Program-made: the position numbers and the translations under genes | The notes under the pieces: model-generated | The model's database searches: none | What the model saw: only the letters and a program-made list of their open reading frames with translations | Told to the model about the DNA's origin: nothing | DNA from: Acidimicrobiales bacterium | GTDB taxonomy: Bacteria > Actinomycetota > Acidimicrobiia > Acidimicrobiales > SKKL01 | Reading direction: 5' to 3' | DNA length: 64,000 bases | NCBI GenBank assembly: GCA_034521975.1 | Contig: JAXHLR010000006.1 | Coordinates: forward strand, 248,001-312,000 | Shown: in pieces, positions 48,582 to 57,573 of the stretch | How the letters are laid out: every line of letters begins with the position of its first letter | How positions within the stretch are numbered: the stretch's first letter is position 1

Positions 48582-49982
48582 CTAGCGGCTCGGCGCCCAG
48601 CGGGGCCAGGGTCGGATCGATTCGAGGATACGGGCCAGCCGCAGCACCACCTCGTCGCCATGACGGCGGCCCATGATCTGCAGCCCGATGGGGAGACCCG
48701 CGACGGTCGTCCCCGCGGGCACCGAGGCGGCCGGACCGCCGGTGAGGTTGGACAGCATCGTGAACGGGGTGGCCATGGCCGGGTCGACGGCGCGGCCGGC
48801 GATCTCGGTCGGGGGAGGACCGTCGGCGGCGAAGGCCGGCACCGCGGTCGTGGGCGTGAGCCACACGTCGACATCGGCGTACATCGCCGCCATGTCGTCC
48901 TGGAGCCGCTGGCGGCGCTGCAGGATCCGGGCGTAGCGGGGCAGGGTCATCGACTCGGTGGTCTCCAGCGCCCGACGGGTGAACATGGTGACGTCGTCGG
49001 CCACACCCGGCCACATGTCGGGTTCGAGGTCGAGCCACAGGTCGACCGCGCCCGAGGACATCCAGACCCGCACGGGATCGGTGAGCCGTGGCTCGGCGTC
49101 CACCCAGCTGAGCCCGGCGGCGTCGGCCAGTGCCATGGCCGCCGCCTCGGTCAGCTCGGCCACCTCGGGGTCGACCACGGCGAACCCCAGGTCCGGCGAC
49201 CACCCCACCCGCAGGCCGCCGACGTCCAGCGTCTCGATCGACGTCTCGTAACCCACCGTCGGAGCAGGCAACGAGTGCCGGTCGCGGTCGTGGGGCCCGG
49301 CCACCACGTCGAGGTGGCGGGCAGCGTCGGCGACGGTCGTCGCGAGGATCCCCAGCACCGAGGTCTCCGATGCCTGAGGGGTGGGGTGCGGCACCCGCCC
49401 ATAGCTCGACTTCATGCCCACCAGACCCGAGAACGACGCGGGGATCCTGATCGACCCGCCACCGTCGCTCGCGGTCGAGATGGGCAACATGCCCGACGCC
49501 ACGGCGGCGGCCGATCCACCCGAGGAGCCGCCGGGGGTGCGGCCGGGGTCCCACGGGTTGCTGGTGGTGCCGGTCGCCTTGTTCCGGGTGAGGCTGAGCG
49601 TGCCGAACTCGGGTGCGGTGGTCTTGCCGACGGGCACGGCACCGGCGGCCCGCATGCGTGCCACGTGCACCGAGTCGGCGACAGCGGGCGGGTGATCACG
49701 GTAGAGCAGCGACCCGTGCCCGGTCGTGTAGCCGGCACAGTCCTCCAGGTCCTTGACCCCGAAGGGCACCCCGGCGAGCGGACCGGGATCTTCGCCTGCC
49801 GCCACGGTGGCGTCGACCGCCTGGGCGGCCTGGCGGGCGAGGGACTCGTCGATCCGTACCCAGGCGTTGAGCGGACCGTTCAACGCGTCGATCCGGGCCA
49901 GCGCGGCGTCGAGCACCTCGACCGCCGAGCGCGACCCGTGCCTGACCGACTCGGCGATCTCCACCGCGCTCTCGTGTTGCAT
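48582..49982 (-). CDS. Amidase (amidase-signature family)
   Basis: 466 aa. Catalytic Lys in GVPFGVKDLEDCAG, cis-Ser and Ser nucleophile in GRTPGGSSGGSAAAVASGM and the DGGGSIRIPASFSGLVGMK block, giving the Ser-cisSer-Lys triad. Hydrolyses amides or aryl esters; not GatA, since no GatB/GatC and lower similarity in the tail. ATG at 49982 with GGGGGA upstream. Confidence 0.9.
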   Translation of the reverse strand: MQHESAVEIAESVRHGSRSAVEVLDAALARIDALNGPLNAWVRIDESLARQAAQAVDATVAAGEDPGPLAGVPFGVKDLEDCAGYTTGHGSLLYRDHPPAVADSVHVARMRAAGAVPVGKTTAPEFGTLSLTRNKATGTTSNPWDPGRTPGGSSGGSAAAVASGMLPISTASDGGGSIRIPASFSGLVGMKSSYGRVPHPTPQASETSVLGILATTVADAARHLDVVAGPHDRDRHSLPAPTVGYETSIETLDVGGLRVGWSPDLGFAVVDPEVAELTEAAAMALADAAGLSWVDAEPRLTDPVRVWMSSGAVDLWLDLEPDMWPGVADDVTMFTRRALETTESMTLPRYARILQRRQRLQDDMAAMYADVDVWLTPTTAVPAFAADGPPPTEIAGRAVDPAMATPFTMLSNLTGGPAASVPAGTTVAGLPIGLQIMGRRHGDEVVLRLARILESIRPWPRWAPSR

Positions 49983-50041
49983 CGCGTCCCCCTCGGTGAC
50001 GTTGGTGCCCCGACGGTACCTGCCTGTGCGACGCTGATCCG

Positions 50042-50632
50042 GTGAACCGGCCCTCCGCACCACCTCGAGCAGCCCGGAGCCGCGCTCCCGGGCCCTTCGC
50101 CCTGCTCGCCGTCACGGTCGCCACGATGTGGATCGCCGAGGGGGCCGACCAGGCCGTGTTCGACGAGCAGCTCGACCAGGCCGGCGTCATTCCCCGTGAG
50201 CTCGACGGGTTGCCCGGCATCGTGTGGGCTCCGTTCCTCCACTACGGGTTCGCGCACCTCGTCGCCAACACGGTTCCGCTGCTGATCCTCGGCGGTCTCG
50301 TGGCGATCAAGGGCGCGACCCGCTTCCTGCAGGTCACCATCGGGGTCATCCTGCTCGGAGGGCTCGGCACCTGGCTGTTCGGCCGCGATGGTGTCCACCT
50401 CGGTGCCAGCGGCGTGGTGTTCGGCTACTTCGGCTACCTGGTCGCCGCCGCCCTCCTGGAGCGCAGGCTCCGCTCGATCGTGCTCGGCCTGATCGCGCTG
50501 GTGCTCTACGGCGGACTCGTGTGGGGTGTGGTTCCCACCACCGAACCGGTGTCGTGGGAAGGACACCTGTCCGGCCTGCTGGCCGGTGTGTACGTGGCCT
50601 GGTCGGTCACCCGACGCGGGCGCCGCCGGTAG
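50042..50632 (+). CDS. Rhomboid-family intramembrane protease
   Basis: 196 aa, six predicted helices. WAPFLHYGFAHLVANTVPLL (HxxxN part), catalytic Ser in HLGASGVVFGYFGYL and catalytic His in WEGHLSGLLAG. A short Arg-rich N-terminus and C-terminus face the cytoplasm. Cleaves membrane proteins; targets unknown. GTG start. Confidence 0.9.
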   Translation: MNRPSAPPRAARSRAPGPFALLAVTVATMWIAEGADQAVFDEQLDQAGVIPRELDGLPGIVWAPFLHYGFAHLVANTVPLLILGGLVAIKGATRFLQVTIGVILLGGLGTWLFGRDGVHLGASGVVFGYFGYLVAAALLERRLRSIVLGLIALVLYGGLVWGVVPTTEPVSWEGHLSGLLAGVYVAWSVTRRGRRR

Positions 50633-50655
50633 CGGGCTCCCAGTAGGCTGGTTCC

Positions 50656-51069
50656 GTGACCGAGCGCAAGCCGTCCGGCATGACCTGGGAGACCTGGATC
50701 GACCGCCAGATCCGCGAGGCCCAGGAGCGGGGCGAGTTCGACGGCCTCAGCACCGCCGGGCAGCCGATCCCCGACCTTCTCGCTCCTCGCGACGAGGACT
50801 GGTGGCACAAGAAGCTGCTGCAGCGCGAAGGGGTCGACACACTTCCCAGGACGTTGCAGGTCCGGCGCCAGCTCGACCGGGCGCTGGCCGACATCGCCGC
50901 GGCCGACGACGAGGGAGCGGTGCGCGACATCGTCGACACCGTCAACCAGGCCATTCTCGAGGTGAACCGAAAGGCGGCGAGCGGTCCTCCCTCCAACCTG
51001 ATGCCACTCGACGTCGAGCGGGTCGTCGCCACCTGGGCTGCCGGGCGGGACGAACACCCGGCCCCGTAG
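50656..51069 (+). CDS. DUF1992 family protein (DnaJC28-type domain)
   Basis: 137 aa. WETWIDRQIREAQERGEFDGLSTAGQPI (in part), EDWWHKKLLQREGVDTLP and the middle helices with TVNQAILEVNRK match DUF1992, which in animals forms the C-terminal part of DnaJC28. No J-domain is attached. GTG start 23 nt after the rhomboid stop. Function unknown. Confidence 0.85.
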   Translation: MTERKPSGMTWETWIDRQIREAQERGEFDGLSTAGQPIPDLLAPRDEDWWHKKLLQREGVDTLPRTLQVRRQLDRALADIAAADDEGAVRDIVDTVNQAILEVNRKAASGPPSNLMPLDVERVVATWAAGRDEHPAP

Positions 51070-51070
51070 C

Positions 51071-52183
51071 TCAGCCGAACTGGGTCTGGTCCTCGTCGTC
51101 CACGTAGCCGACCCCCTCGACCCATCGCGGCGCTCGCTGCGGGGCCGACGGTGGCGACATCGACGACGGCGCCGGTGGCGGTGGCTGCGGTTGGGCGGCC
51201 ACCTGGGCAGTAGCAGGAGCGGGAGCAGGAGCACGTGCGGGAGCCGGAGCGGGCGCAGGAGGCGCAGACGGGGCAGCGGGTGGCGGCGGGGCCGGCGACC
51301 GGGTGGCACCGACCGGTACCGGTTCGTGACGTTGGCGCTCCCGCCTCGGGGCCGGACCGGTGTCTCGGCCGAGCAGCGCACCACCTGCCATCCACAGCAA
51401 CGACAGGACGACCAGGCCGACACCTGCGATGAGTGCGTTGCGGGACGGTTCGATCATGCCACCGGCGGCGACGCCGACGACCGCGCCGAAGATGGCAGCA
51501 GGTCCGGGGAGGAGCAGGTGAGCGAGCTGGGGGAGCACGACCCCCACCAGGAGCCAGAACGCGGCGGCTCCGATCGCCCAGAACCCCACGCGTCGCAGCA
51601 CGCGTGGGCGGTCGTTGGTGAGCACGAAGGCAGCGACGACCAGCCCGACCGCGACCGCGGCGAGCATGGCCACCGCACCGTTGAGCCAGGCGCGGAACCC
51701 TCCCGCGTCGGGCAACCGGTCGGTGGGAAGCGTGACCGGGAGCGACGGCGACTCGGGCACCACGTCGATCAGCTCGGGCCGGAGGTTGACCAGCGCGGTG
51801 CGTGAGGCGCTGGCCATCGCCGCGCCGTCGATGACGATGGGCTCGTCGGGATCGGGGTCCTCCCCCAGGAATCGCTGGTGGGCGCGGATGAGCCCACCGA
51901 CGAGCAGCGCCTCGACCGCCGGGTCGTCGAGGGCACGGTCGGCGGCGGCCACCAGCTCGGATCGGTTGACCGAGACGTTGTCGGGGATGGCCGCCTCGAG
52001 GGCATCGGCCATCGACGAGCGCATCTGCGCCCGTACCTCGCGGTCGTGGTAGATGTCGTCGGCGATCGCTTCCGAGCGACCGGGGTCGAGCAAGGTTCGG
52101 CTCACCGCATACCCCGTCCACGCCAGGGACGCGGCGATGAGTCCGCACGCCACCAGCACTCCCCCGACGAGACGCCGTCCCAT
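51071..52183 (-). CDS. Membrane protein with Pro/Ala-rich C-terminal tail
   Basis: 370 aa. One N-terminal membrane helix (residues ~5-25, LVGGVLVACGLIAASLAW), an extracytoplasmic region of ~135 residues (with SEAIADDIYHDREVRAQMR), three further helices at ~165-255, and a ~90-residue tail dominated by A and P (for example APAPARAPAPAPA), ending in a DDEDQTQFG motif. The pattern resembles actinobacterial membrane anchors with proline tails; no enzyme motif is seen. Confidence 0.65.
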   Translation of the reverse strand: MGRRLVGGVLVACGLIAASLAWTGYAVSRTLLDPGRSEAIADDIYHDREVRAQMRSSMADALEAAIPDNVSVNRSELVAAADRALDDPAVEALLVGGLIRAHQRFLGEDPDPDEPIVIDGAAMASASRTALVNLRPELIDVVPESPSLPVTLPTDRLPDAGGFRAWLNGAVAMLAAVAVGLVVAAFVLTNDRPRVLRRVGFWAIGAAAFWLLVGVVLPQLAHLLLPGPAAIFGAVVGVAAGGMIEPSRNALIAGVGLVVLSLLWMAGGALLGRDTGPAPRRERQRHEPVPVGATRSPAPPPPAAPSAPPAPAPAPARAPAPAPATAQVAAQPQPPPPAPSSMSPPSAPQRAPRWVEGVGYVDDEDQTQFG

Positions 52184-52202
52184 CCCGCCATCTTCGCGCG
52201 GG

Positions 52203-53912
52203 TCAGACCGGATCGAGACCCAATCGAGCGGCAAGGGCCGACCGCAGCGACCCGATGGTGCGTCCCGCCGCGTCGCGGTCGGCGGCCAGGGTCTCGCGGG
52301 TCGTCGGGGCCATGACCTCGAGGTAGAGCTTGGCCTTGGGTTCGGTGCCGCTGGGCCGCACGAGCACCCGGGCCCGGTCGCCCAGCTCGAGCAACACGGC
52401 ATCGGACGGCGGCAGGTCGTCGCCCGAGAGGTAGTCGTGGACCCGGGTGACCGGCATTCCCGCCAGCTCGGTCGGCGCGGCGTGGCGGACGGTCTCCATG
52501 ACCCCCGCCATCTGGCGGCCGGCATCGGGACCGTCGAAGCGAACCGCCCAGGTGTCGGTCACATGCAGTCCGTGCTCGACAGCCAGGTCGTCGAGGCGGT
52601 CGAGCACTGTGCGTCCCTCGTCGGCCAGCATCCCTGCGAGCTCGACGAAGACCACGGCGGCGGTGATGCCGTCCTTGTCGCGAACCTCGGGTGACACCGC
52701 GTAGCCGAGGGCCTCCTCGTACCCGAACACCAGGCGGGACGGGGGATCGGCGCCGTCGGCTGCCCGGGCGATCCACTTGAACCCGGTGAGGGTGTCGACG
52801 TAGCGGACTCCCGTGGCCGCCGCGAGCCGGGAGAGCAGGCGGGACGAGACGATGGTGGTGGCGACCAGCCGGTCGTCGCCGGCGGTGTTGGTCAGGATGT
52901 GGTCGCCGAGCAGCACCCCGATCTCGTTGCCGGTGAGGACCCGCCACACGCCGCGGTCGGGGACCGCGATGCCGAGACGGTCGGCGTCGGGATCGTGGGC
53001 GACGACCAGCGCGGAGCCGACCCGCTCGGCCAGGGCCACGGCGTGGTCGAGCGCACCGGGTTCCTCGGGGTTGGGGAAGGCGACGGTGGGGAAGTCGGGA
53101 TCGGGGTCGACCTGATCGTCCACCTGGACCGGGGACGCGAAGCCCACCCGTTCGAAGGCGGCGACCAGCAGGTCGCGACCGACACCGTGCATCGCGGTGT
53201 ACACGACCGCCACGCCGGGCGCGTCGGGCACGAGCCGGCACCGGGCCACCGCATCGAGGTAGGCGGCGAGGATGGTGGGCCCGACCTGCACGATCGAGTC
53301 GACGTCGGGATCGGCGAGCGGCACCGGTCCACCGGCTGCCACCTCGTCGATGCGGGTGGCGATCTCGGCGTCGACCGGTGGCACGATCTGGGCACCGTCG
53401 CCCAGGTACACCTTGTAACCGTTGTCCTGGGGCGGGTTGTGGCTGGCGGTGACCATGACGCCGGCGTCGGCAGCGAGGTGACCGACGGCGAAGGGGACCA
53501 GTGGCGTCGGGTTCGGACCGGGGAGCACGAGCGCGGTGCCGCCGGCGGCGGCCACCACCCTGGCCGTGTCGTCGGCGAAGTCGCGAGATCCGTAGCGGGC
53601 ATCGCGCCCGATCACCACCCTTGCGCCGGGCGGAAGGTGGGCCATGAGACCAGCGGCGGCGTGTCGGACCACGAGCCGGTTCATGCGGTTCGGTCCGGCG
53701 CCCAGCGCCCCACGCAGCCCAGCGGTTCCGAACTCCAGGCGGGTCCCGAACCGGTCGACGAGCCCATCGCCATCACCGGCCGCGACCAGTTCGCGGACCT
53801 CGGCGCGGGTCACCGGATCGGGATCATCGGCGACCCAGCTCCCGATCCGATCCGCCAGGTGCTCACCCACCAGCGTCGCCGCCTGGCGCCCCACGTTTGC
53901 ACCGTCGTCCAA
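52203..53912 (-). CDS. Phosphoglucomutase/phosphomannomutase
   Basis: 569 aa alpha-D-phosphohexomutase. LEFGTAGLRGALGAGPNRMN, active phosphoserine in VMVTASHNPPQDNGYK, metal loop AHDPDADRLGIAV, sugar loop FGYEEALGYAV and phosphate loop VRPSGTEPKAKLYLE. The longer size fits PGM2/PGM-like and bacterial mixed-specificity mutases. It starts at TTG (53912) with GGACGGAGA upstream. Interconverts hexose-1-P and hexose-6-P for glycogen and wall sugars. Confidence 0.93.
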   Translation of the reverse strand: MDDGANVGRQAATLVGEHLADRIGSWVADDPDPVTRAEVRELVAAGDGDGLVDRFGTRLEFGTAGLRGALGAGPNRMNRLVVRHAAAGLMAHLPPGARVVIGRDARYGSRDFADDTARVVAAAGGTALVLPGPNPTPLVPFAVGHLAADAGVMVTASHNPPQDNGYKVYLGDGAQIVPPVDAEIATRIDEVAAGGPVPLADPDVDSIVQVGPTILAAYLDAVARCRLVPDAPGVAVVYTAMHGVGRDLLVAAFERVGFASPVQVDDQVDPDPDFPTVAFPNPEEPGALDHAVALAERVGSALVVAHDPDADRLGIAVPDRGVWRVLTGNEIGVLLGDHILTNTAGDDRLVATTIVSSRLLSRLAAATGVRYVDTLTGFKWIARAADGADPPSRLVFGYEEALGYAVSPEVRDKDGITAAVVFVELAGMLADEGRTVLDRLDDLAVEHGLHVTDTWAVRFDGPDAGRQMAGVMETVRHAAPTELAGMPVTRVHDYLSGDDLPPSDAVLLELGDRARVLVRPSGTEPKAKLYLEVMAPTTRETLAADRDAAGRTIGSLRSALAARLGLDPV

Positions 53913-53961
53913 ACCGATCTCCGTCCTCGCCTGCCGGCCGGGCGCACCCTATGGTGCCGGC

Positions 53962-54942
53962 ATGTCCAACGACTCCCGCTCCGAGGGGATCTGTGACCAG
54001 ATCCGCGATCGCTGCCGGTGGGTGACCGAACAGGCCGCCCACGTGCACATCGACCACGAGCGACTCGCAGCCTACGCCGCCGAGTTTCCGGTCGACGCCC
54101 TGACCGGGCCCGGCGACGACCCCGGGCGTGAACCCCTCGGCGACCTCGAGTCGACCGCATCGTTCGTCGTCAGCCTCGATGCCATCAACTTCGGCTCGGG
54201 CTGGTTCCCCACGCTCCGCAAGCGGCCCGGCCTCTCGGGCTATCACACGATCGCCACGGGCCTGCGCGAGCACGTCGAGGCGACCGGGCCCCTCACCCCC
54301 GAGCGCCTCACCACCATCGACCGGGCGATGTGCTGTGAGATCTTCGGCCAGGACGACGACGACAGTCCCGCGGCCGAGCTGATGGAGCTGTTCGCGTCGG
54401 CCTTCTCGGACCTGGGAGCGTTCCTGCTCGAACGCTACGACGGTTCGTTCCTCGCCATGATCGAAGATGGCGGCCGATCCGCGGAGCAGATGATCGGGGT
54501 CCTCGCCCAGATCCCGTTCTTCCACGATGTGAGCGAGTACCACGGCGTCGACGTGCCGTTCTACAAGCGGGCCCAGATCACGCCACTCGACCTGTCGATG
54601 GCCTTCGGCGGAACCGGACCCGGCGCGTTCGACGACCTCGACCGGCTGACGATGTTCGCCGACAACCTGGTGCCACACGTCCTGCAGGTCGACGGTGTGC
54701 TGGTGTACGAGCCCGAGCTGCTCGACCGCATCGGTCGCGAGGAGCTCATCGCTCCCGGCACCGACCAGGAGATCGAGATCAGGGCCGGCGGGGTACACGC
54801 CGTGGAGCTGCTGCGCGAAGCGCTCGCCGCCGAGGGCCACCAGGTGATTTCGGCCCAGCTCGACACCTACCTGTGGAACATCGGGGGCGGTCCCCGCTAC
54901 AAGGCCCTCCCCCGGCACCGCACCCGTACCGTCTGCTACTGA
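53962..54942 (+). CDS. Queuosine salvage protein (Qng1/DUF2419-like nucleosidase)
   Basis: 326 aa. Family signatures are SLDAINFGSGWFPTLRKRPG, FYKRAQITPLDLSMAFG, FDDLDRLTMFADNLVPHVLQ and EIEIRAGGVHAVELL. DUF2419 proteins hydrolyse queuosine-5'-phosphate to queuine for salvage. The helical barrel and metal-independent active site (Asp/Asn) are kept as far as visible. ATG at 53962. No queuine tRNA-ribosyltransferase or Q synthesis gene lies in the window. Confidence 0.85.
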   Translation: MSNDSRSEGICDQIRDRCRWVTEQAAHVHIDHERLAAYAAEFPVDALTGPGDDPGREPLGDLESTASFVVSLDAINFGSGWFPTLRKRPGLSGYHTIATGLREHVEATGPLTPERLTTIDRAMCCEIFGQDDDDSPAAELMELFASAFSDLGAFLLERYDGSFLAMIEDGGRSAEQMIGVLAQIPFFHDVSEYHGVDVPFYKRAQITPLDLSMAFGGTGPGAFDDLDRLTMFADNLVPHVLQVDGVLVYEPELLDRIGREELIAPGTDQEIEIRAGGVHAVELLREALAAEGHQVISAQLDTYLWNIGGGPRYKALPRHRTRTVCY

Positions 54943-54961
54943 CCGGGTCGATTGAGCCGAG

Positions 54962-55801
54962 TCAGAGACGTTCGATCAGCTGGCGGATGACCGAGATCAT
55001 GCGGGGCCCGGCCTCCTTGCCCGCGTCGAGCACCTCCTGGTGGTCGAGCGGCTCGCCGCTGACGCCGGCGGCCAGGTTGGTCACCAGTGACAGCCCGAGC
55101 ACGTCGGCTCCGAGGTGGCGGGCGGCGATGGCCTCGAGGGCGGTCGACATGCCGGCCAGGTCGGCGCCGAGGGTGCGCAGCATCCTGATCTCGGCCGGGG
55201 TCTCGAAGTGTGGGCCACCGAGCGCGGCGTAGACGCCCTCGGCGAGACTGGGGTCGACCTGGCGCGCCAGCTCCCGCAGTCGAGGGGTGTACAGATCGGT
55301 GAGATCGACGAAGCGGGAGGCGTAGGGCTCGGGCGGCAGCTCACCGGTGAGCGGCGACCGTCCCGTGAGGTTGATGTGGTCGGAGATGAGGACCCCGGAC
55401 CCGACCCCGTTGTCGGGGTTGATCGATCCCGCGGCGTTGGTGAGGATCACGGTGCCGCAACCGGCCATGATCGCGCTTCGCACCGCGTGCACGACCGTCG
55501 TCGGATCGTGGCCCTCGTAGAGGTGGACCCGTCCGAGGAACAGCAGCACCCGTCGGGACCCGACCCACATCGAGTGGATGGTGCCGCGGTGACCCTCCAC
55601 CGTGGAGGCGGCGAAGCCTGCGATCTCGGAGGTCAGCATCTGGTTGTCGACCTCGCCCAGCCCGATCGACGCCTCGGCCCAGCCCGACCCGAGGACGACC
55701 GCCACGTCGTGGGAGCCTCCCCCGGCGCGCGACTGGATCTCGAGCGCGGCGCCCTCGGCCACACGGAACGGGTCGGACTCGGCGTCGAACATGGCGGTCA
55801 T
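54962..55801 (-). CDS. Purine nucleoside phosphorylase (trimeric type)
   Basis: 279 aa. VAVVLGSGWAEAS (phosphate loop), FLGRVHLYEGHDP, TNAAGSINPDNGVG, YAALGGPHFETPAEIRMLRTLGAD (in part) and MSTALEAIAARH are the trimeric PNP signatures. Phosphorolysis of guanosine/inosine to base and ribose-1-P. ATG at 55801; a second in-frame ATG at 55792 is possible. Overlaps nothing. Confidence 0.93.
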   Translation of the reverse strand: MTAMFDAESDPFRVAEGAALEIQSRAGGGSHDVAVVLGSGWAEASIGLGEVDNQMLTSEIAGFAASTVEGHRGTIHSMWVGSRRVLLFLGRVHLYEGHDPTTVVHAVRSAIMAGCGTVILTNAAGSINPDNGVGSGVLISDHINLTGRSPLTGELPPEPYASRFVDLTDLYTPRLRELARQVDPSLAEGVYAALGGPHFETPAEIRMLRTLGADLAGMSTALEAIAARHLGADVLGLSLVTNLAAGVSGEPLDHQEVLDAGKEAGPRMISVIRQLIERL

Positions 55802-55805
55802 CGTC

Positions 55806-56120
55806 TCAGCCCGGGGCGTGGCGTGCCAGGACCGAGGCCACGCCATGGGCGATGGCGGTCACCGCGGCAGCGGTCTGGTGGTCGATGGCGCCGTTCTCGT
55901 AGTTGTTGCGGGCCAGGTCGACCAGCAGGCTCATGTAGGCCAACCCGTGGTAGGTCGCCCACTCGTCGGCCGCCGGGTCGATGCGGTACTCGCCGAGCTG
56001 GTCGACCACGAACGACGAGAAGGCGTCGAAGTCGGCTCGGGTCTCGTCATCGACCGTTGCCAGCTCGTCGCGCAGGCGGGCGACGGTGTCACCGGTGAGG
56101 GTCCAGTCGGGCGAGCTCAT
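55806..56120 (-). CDS. Small hypothetical protein upstream of purine nucleoside phosphorylase
   Basis: 104 aa, helical. SSPDWTLTGDTVARLRDEL, VVDQLGEYRIDPAADEWATYHGLAYMSLLVDLARNNY (shown in part) and AVTAIAHGVASVLARH. No known domain. It precedes PNP by 4 nt on the same strand, so it is likely co-transcribed. GTG at 56126 or ATG at 56120 can start it. Confidence 0.6.
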   Translation of the reverse strand: MSSPDWTLTGDTVARLRDELATVDDETRADFDAFSSFVVDQLGEYRIDPAADEWATYHGLAYMSLLVDLARNNYENGAIDHQTAAAVTAIAHGVASVLARHAPG

Positions 56121-56143
56121 CCCCACAGGGTAGGTTCAGGTCC

Positions 56144-56797
56144 ATGGCCGTGACGCTGACCGAGCTGATCATCGGCGACGAACCCGAGGCGTGGGAAGCG
56201 GCGGGGTTCTCGGTCGATGGCGACCGCACCACGCTCGGGTCGGTGCAGGTGCGGTTCGCTCCCGGCCGCGAACGTGGCGTTCACCGATGGACCCTGGCGG
56301 GGCTCGACGACGGCTTCACCGGCGATCTCGACGGCCTCGCCACCACCGCGGCGCCCAACCCACCCACCAGCGATCCGGCAATCGTCGAGCACCCGAACGG
56401 CACGGTGGCGCTCGACCATCTCGTGGTGGCGACGCCCGACCTCGACCGGTCGATCGGCGCCCTCGAAGCCGCCGGCCTCGAAGCTCGCCGCACCCGCGAG
56501 GCGGGAACCGCCGATGCGCCCCGCCGTCAGGTGTTCTTCTGGTTGGGCGAGCCCATCCTCGAACTGGTGGGGCCACCCGAACCCCGCGGTGACGGACCGG
56601 CCACCATCTGGGGCCTGGCCTGCACCGTGGCCGACATCGACGCCACCGCAGCCGAGCTCGGCGACCGGGTGGGACGGGTCAAGGACGCGGTCCAATCCGG
56701 CCGGCGCATCACCACCCTCCGCCACCGCGACCTCGACATCTCGGTCCCGATCGCGTTCATGTCCGCCCACGTCCCCGCAGGAGCATCCGATGGTTGA
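56144..56797 (+). CDS. VOC-superfamily (glyoxalase-like) protein
   Basis: 217 aa with the paired beta-alpha-beta-beta-beta modules of the vicinal-oxygen-chelate fold. The clearest is ALDHLVVATPDLDRSIGALEAAGLEARR; a metal-type Glu lies in EPILELVGPPEP. The first half is degenerate. Divergent from the PNP transcript. Stop overlaps the next gene's TTG start as TTGA. Confidence 0.75.
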   Translation: MAVTLTELIIGDEPEAWEAAGFSVDGDRTTLGSVQVRFAPGRERGVHRWTLAGLDDGFTGDLDGLATTAAPNPPTSDPAIVEHPNGTVALDHLVVATPDLDRSIGALEAAGLEARRTREAGTADAPRRQVFFWLGEPILELVGPPEPRGDGPATIWGLACTVADIDATAAELGDRVGRVKDAVQSGRRITTLRHRDLDISVPIAFMSAHVPAGASDG

Positions 56798-57399
56798 CCC
56801 GCGTGCTTGACCACGTCTTCACCGACGCCATCGGTGCGTTGCGCGACGCCCTGGAACGGGCACTCCTCGAACGCCAGGCCTTCGAGGAGCGGTTCCAAGC
56901 CGACGTGCTGCTCGGCGACCTCACCTGGGAGACCTCCTACGGGCTTCCGGGCGAGGGATCGCCACCACGGGTTCGGGCCGATCTCACCCTCGACTGGCCC
57001 ACCTGGGCCCAGAGCGCCTACCGGTCCTGGTACATCGGCGAGGACATGGACGAAGGACCACGGATCGAGATCGAGATCGTGCTGCGGGTCCAGCGCCTGG
57101 CCCACGTCCCATCCCCCGAGGTCGTGCTGGCCGCCCTGCCCAAGCACAGCCCCACGATCGGCGGCGAGCAGCTGATCCGACGCGGGCCCACGGTCGAGAC
57201 CTCCTACGCCGAAGACCTCGACCAACCCTCGCACGCCATCGAGGTGTCCTACGAGGGGAGCTACGAGCTGGACGAGAACAGCCTCGAGGACGGGTCGATC
57301 CTCGACACCCACTTCGGCGCGATGGGCGGCTGGATCTCCTCGACGCTGGTGCGTCTGGGCGACCTCAAGTTCGAGTTCCTCGCCACCGACGACGACTGA
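56794..57399 (+). CDS. Hypothetical protein, beta-rich, coupled to the VOC gene
   Basis: 201 aa from a TTG that overlaps the VOC stop; a GTG three codons later is an alternative. LDHVFTDAIGALRDALERAL is helical, then strands DLTWETSYGLP, IEIEIVLRVQRLAH, and SILDTHFGAMGGWI. No recognised domain. Codon use matches the core chromosome, so it marks the left side of the accessory region that follows. Confidence 0.6.
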   Translation: MTRVLDHVFTDAIGALRDALERALLERQAFEERFQADVLLGDLTWETSYGLPGEGSPPRVRADLTLDWPTWAQSAYRSWYIGEDMDEGPRIEIEIVLRVQRLAHVPSPEVVLAALPKHSPTIGGEQLIRRGPTVETSYAEDLDQPSHAIEVSYEGSYELDENSLEDGSILDTHFGAMGGWISSTLVRLGDLKFEFLATDDD

Positions 57400-57521
57400 G
57401 GTCACCCGCCCGAGGCTCTTCAGCGGCAGCGTCATCGACGACGATCATCGCCGGAACATCACCACAACCCATCGACCCCATGAGTTGGTTCACTACCAAC
57501 CGGATCTCCCGCGTCGAAGTC

Positions 57522-57573
57522 TGGACCTACCCCGGGTTGATATCTAGATGTCTGTCAACCCGGGGTAGGTCCA
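57522..57573. terminator. Perfect 19-bp inverted repeat at the end of the Rhs fragment
   Basis: TGGACCTACCCCGGGTTGA (57522-57540) and its exact inverse TCAACCCGGGGTAGGTCCA (57555-57573) flank a 14-nt loop. The minus-strand Rhs frame ends inside it: its TGA is the first three bases of the right arm on the plus strand. A 19-bp stem is far beyond chance. It most likely terminates transcription (no T-run on either side) or protects RNA ends; a recombination role is possible. Confidence 0.75.

Noticed and set aside
57484-57500. Short inverted repeat GTTGGT/ACCAAC before the Rhs fragment end
   Set aside because: Only 6 bp with a 5-nt loop, expected by chance at this scale; the 19-bp repeat beside it is the real signal.
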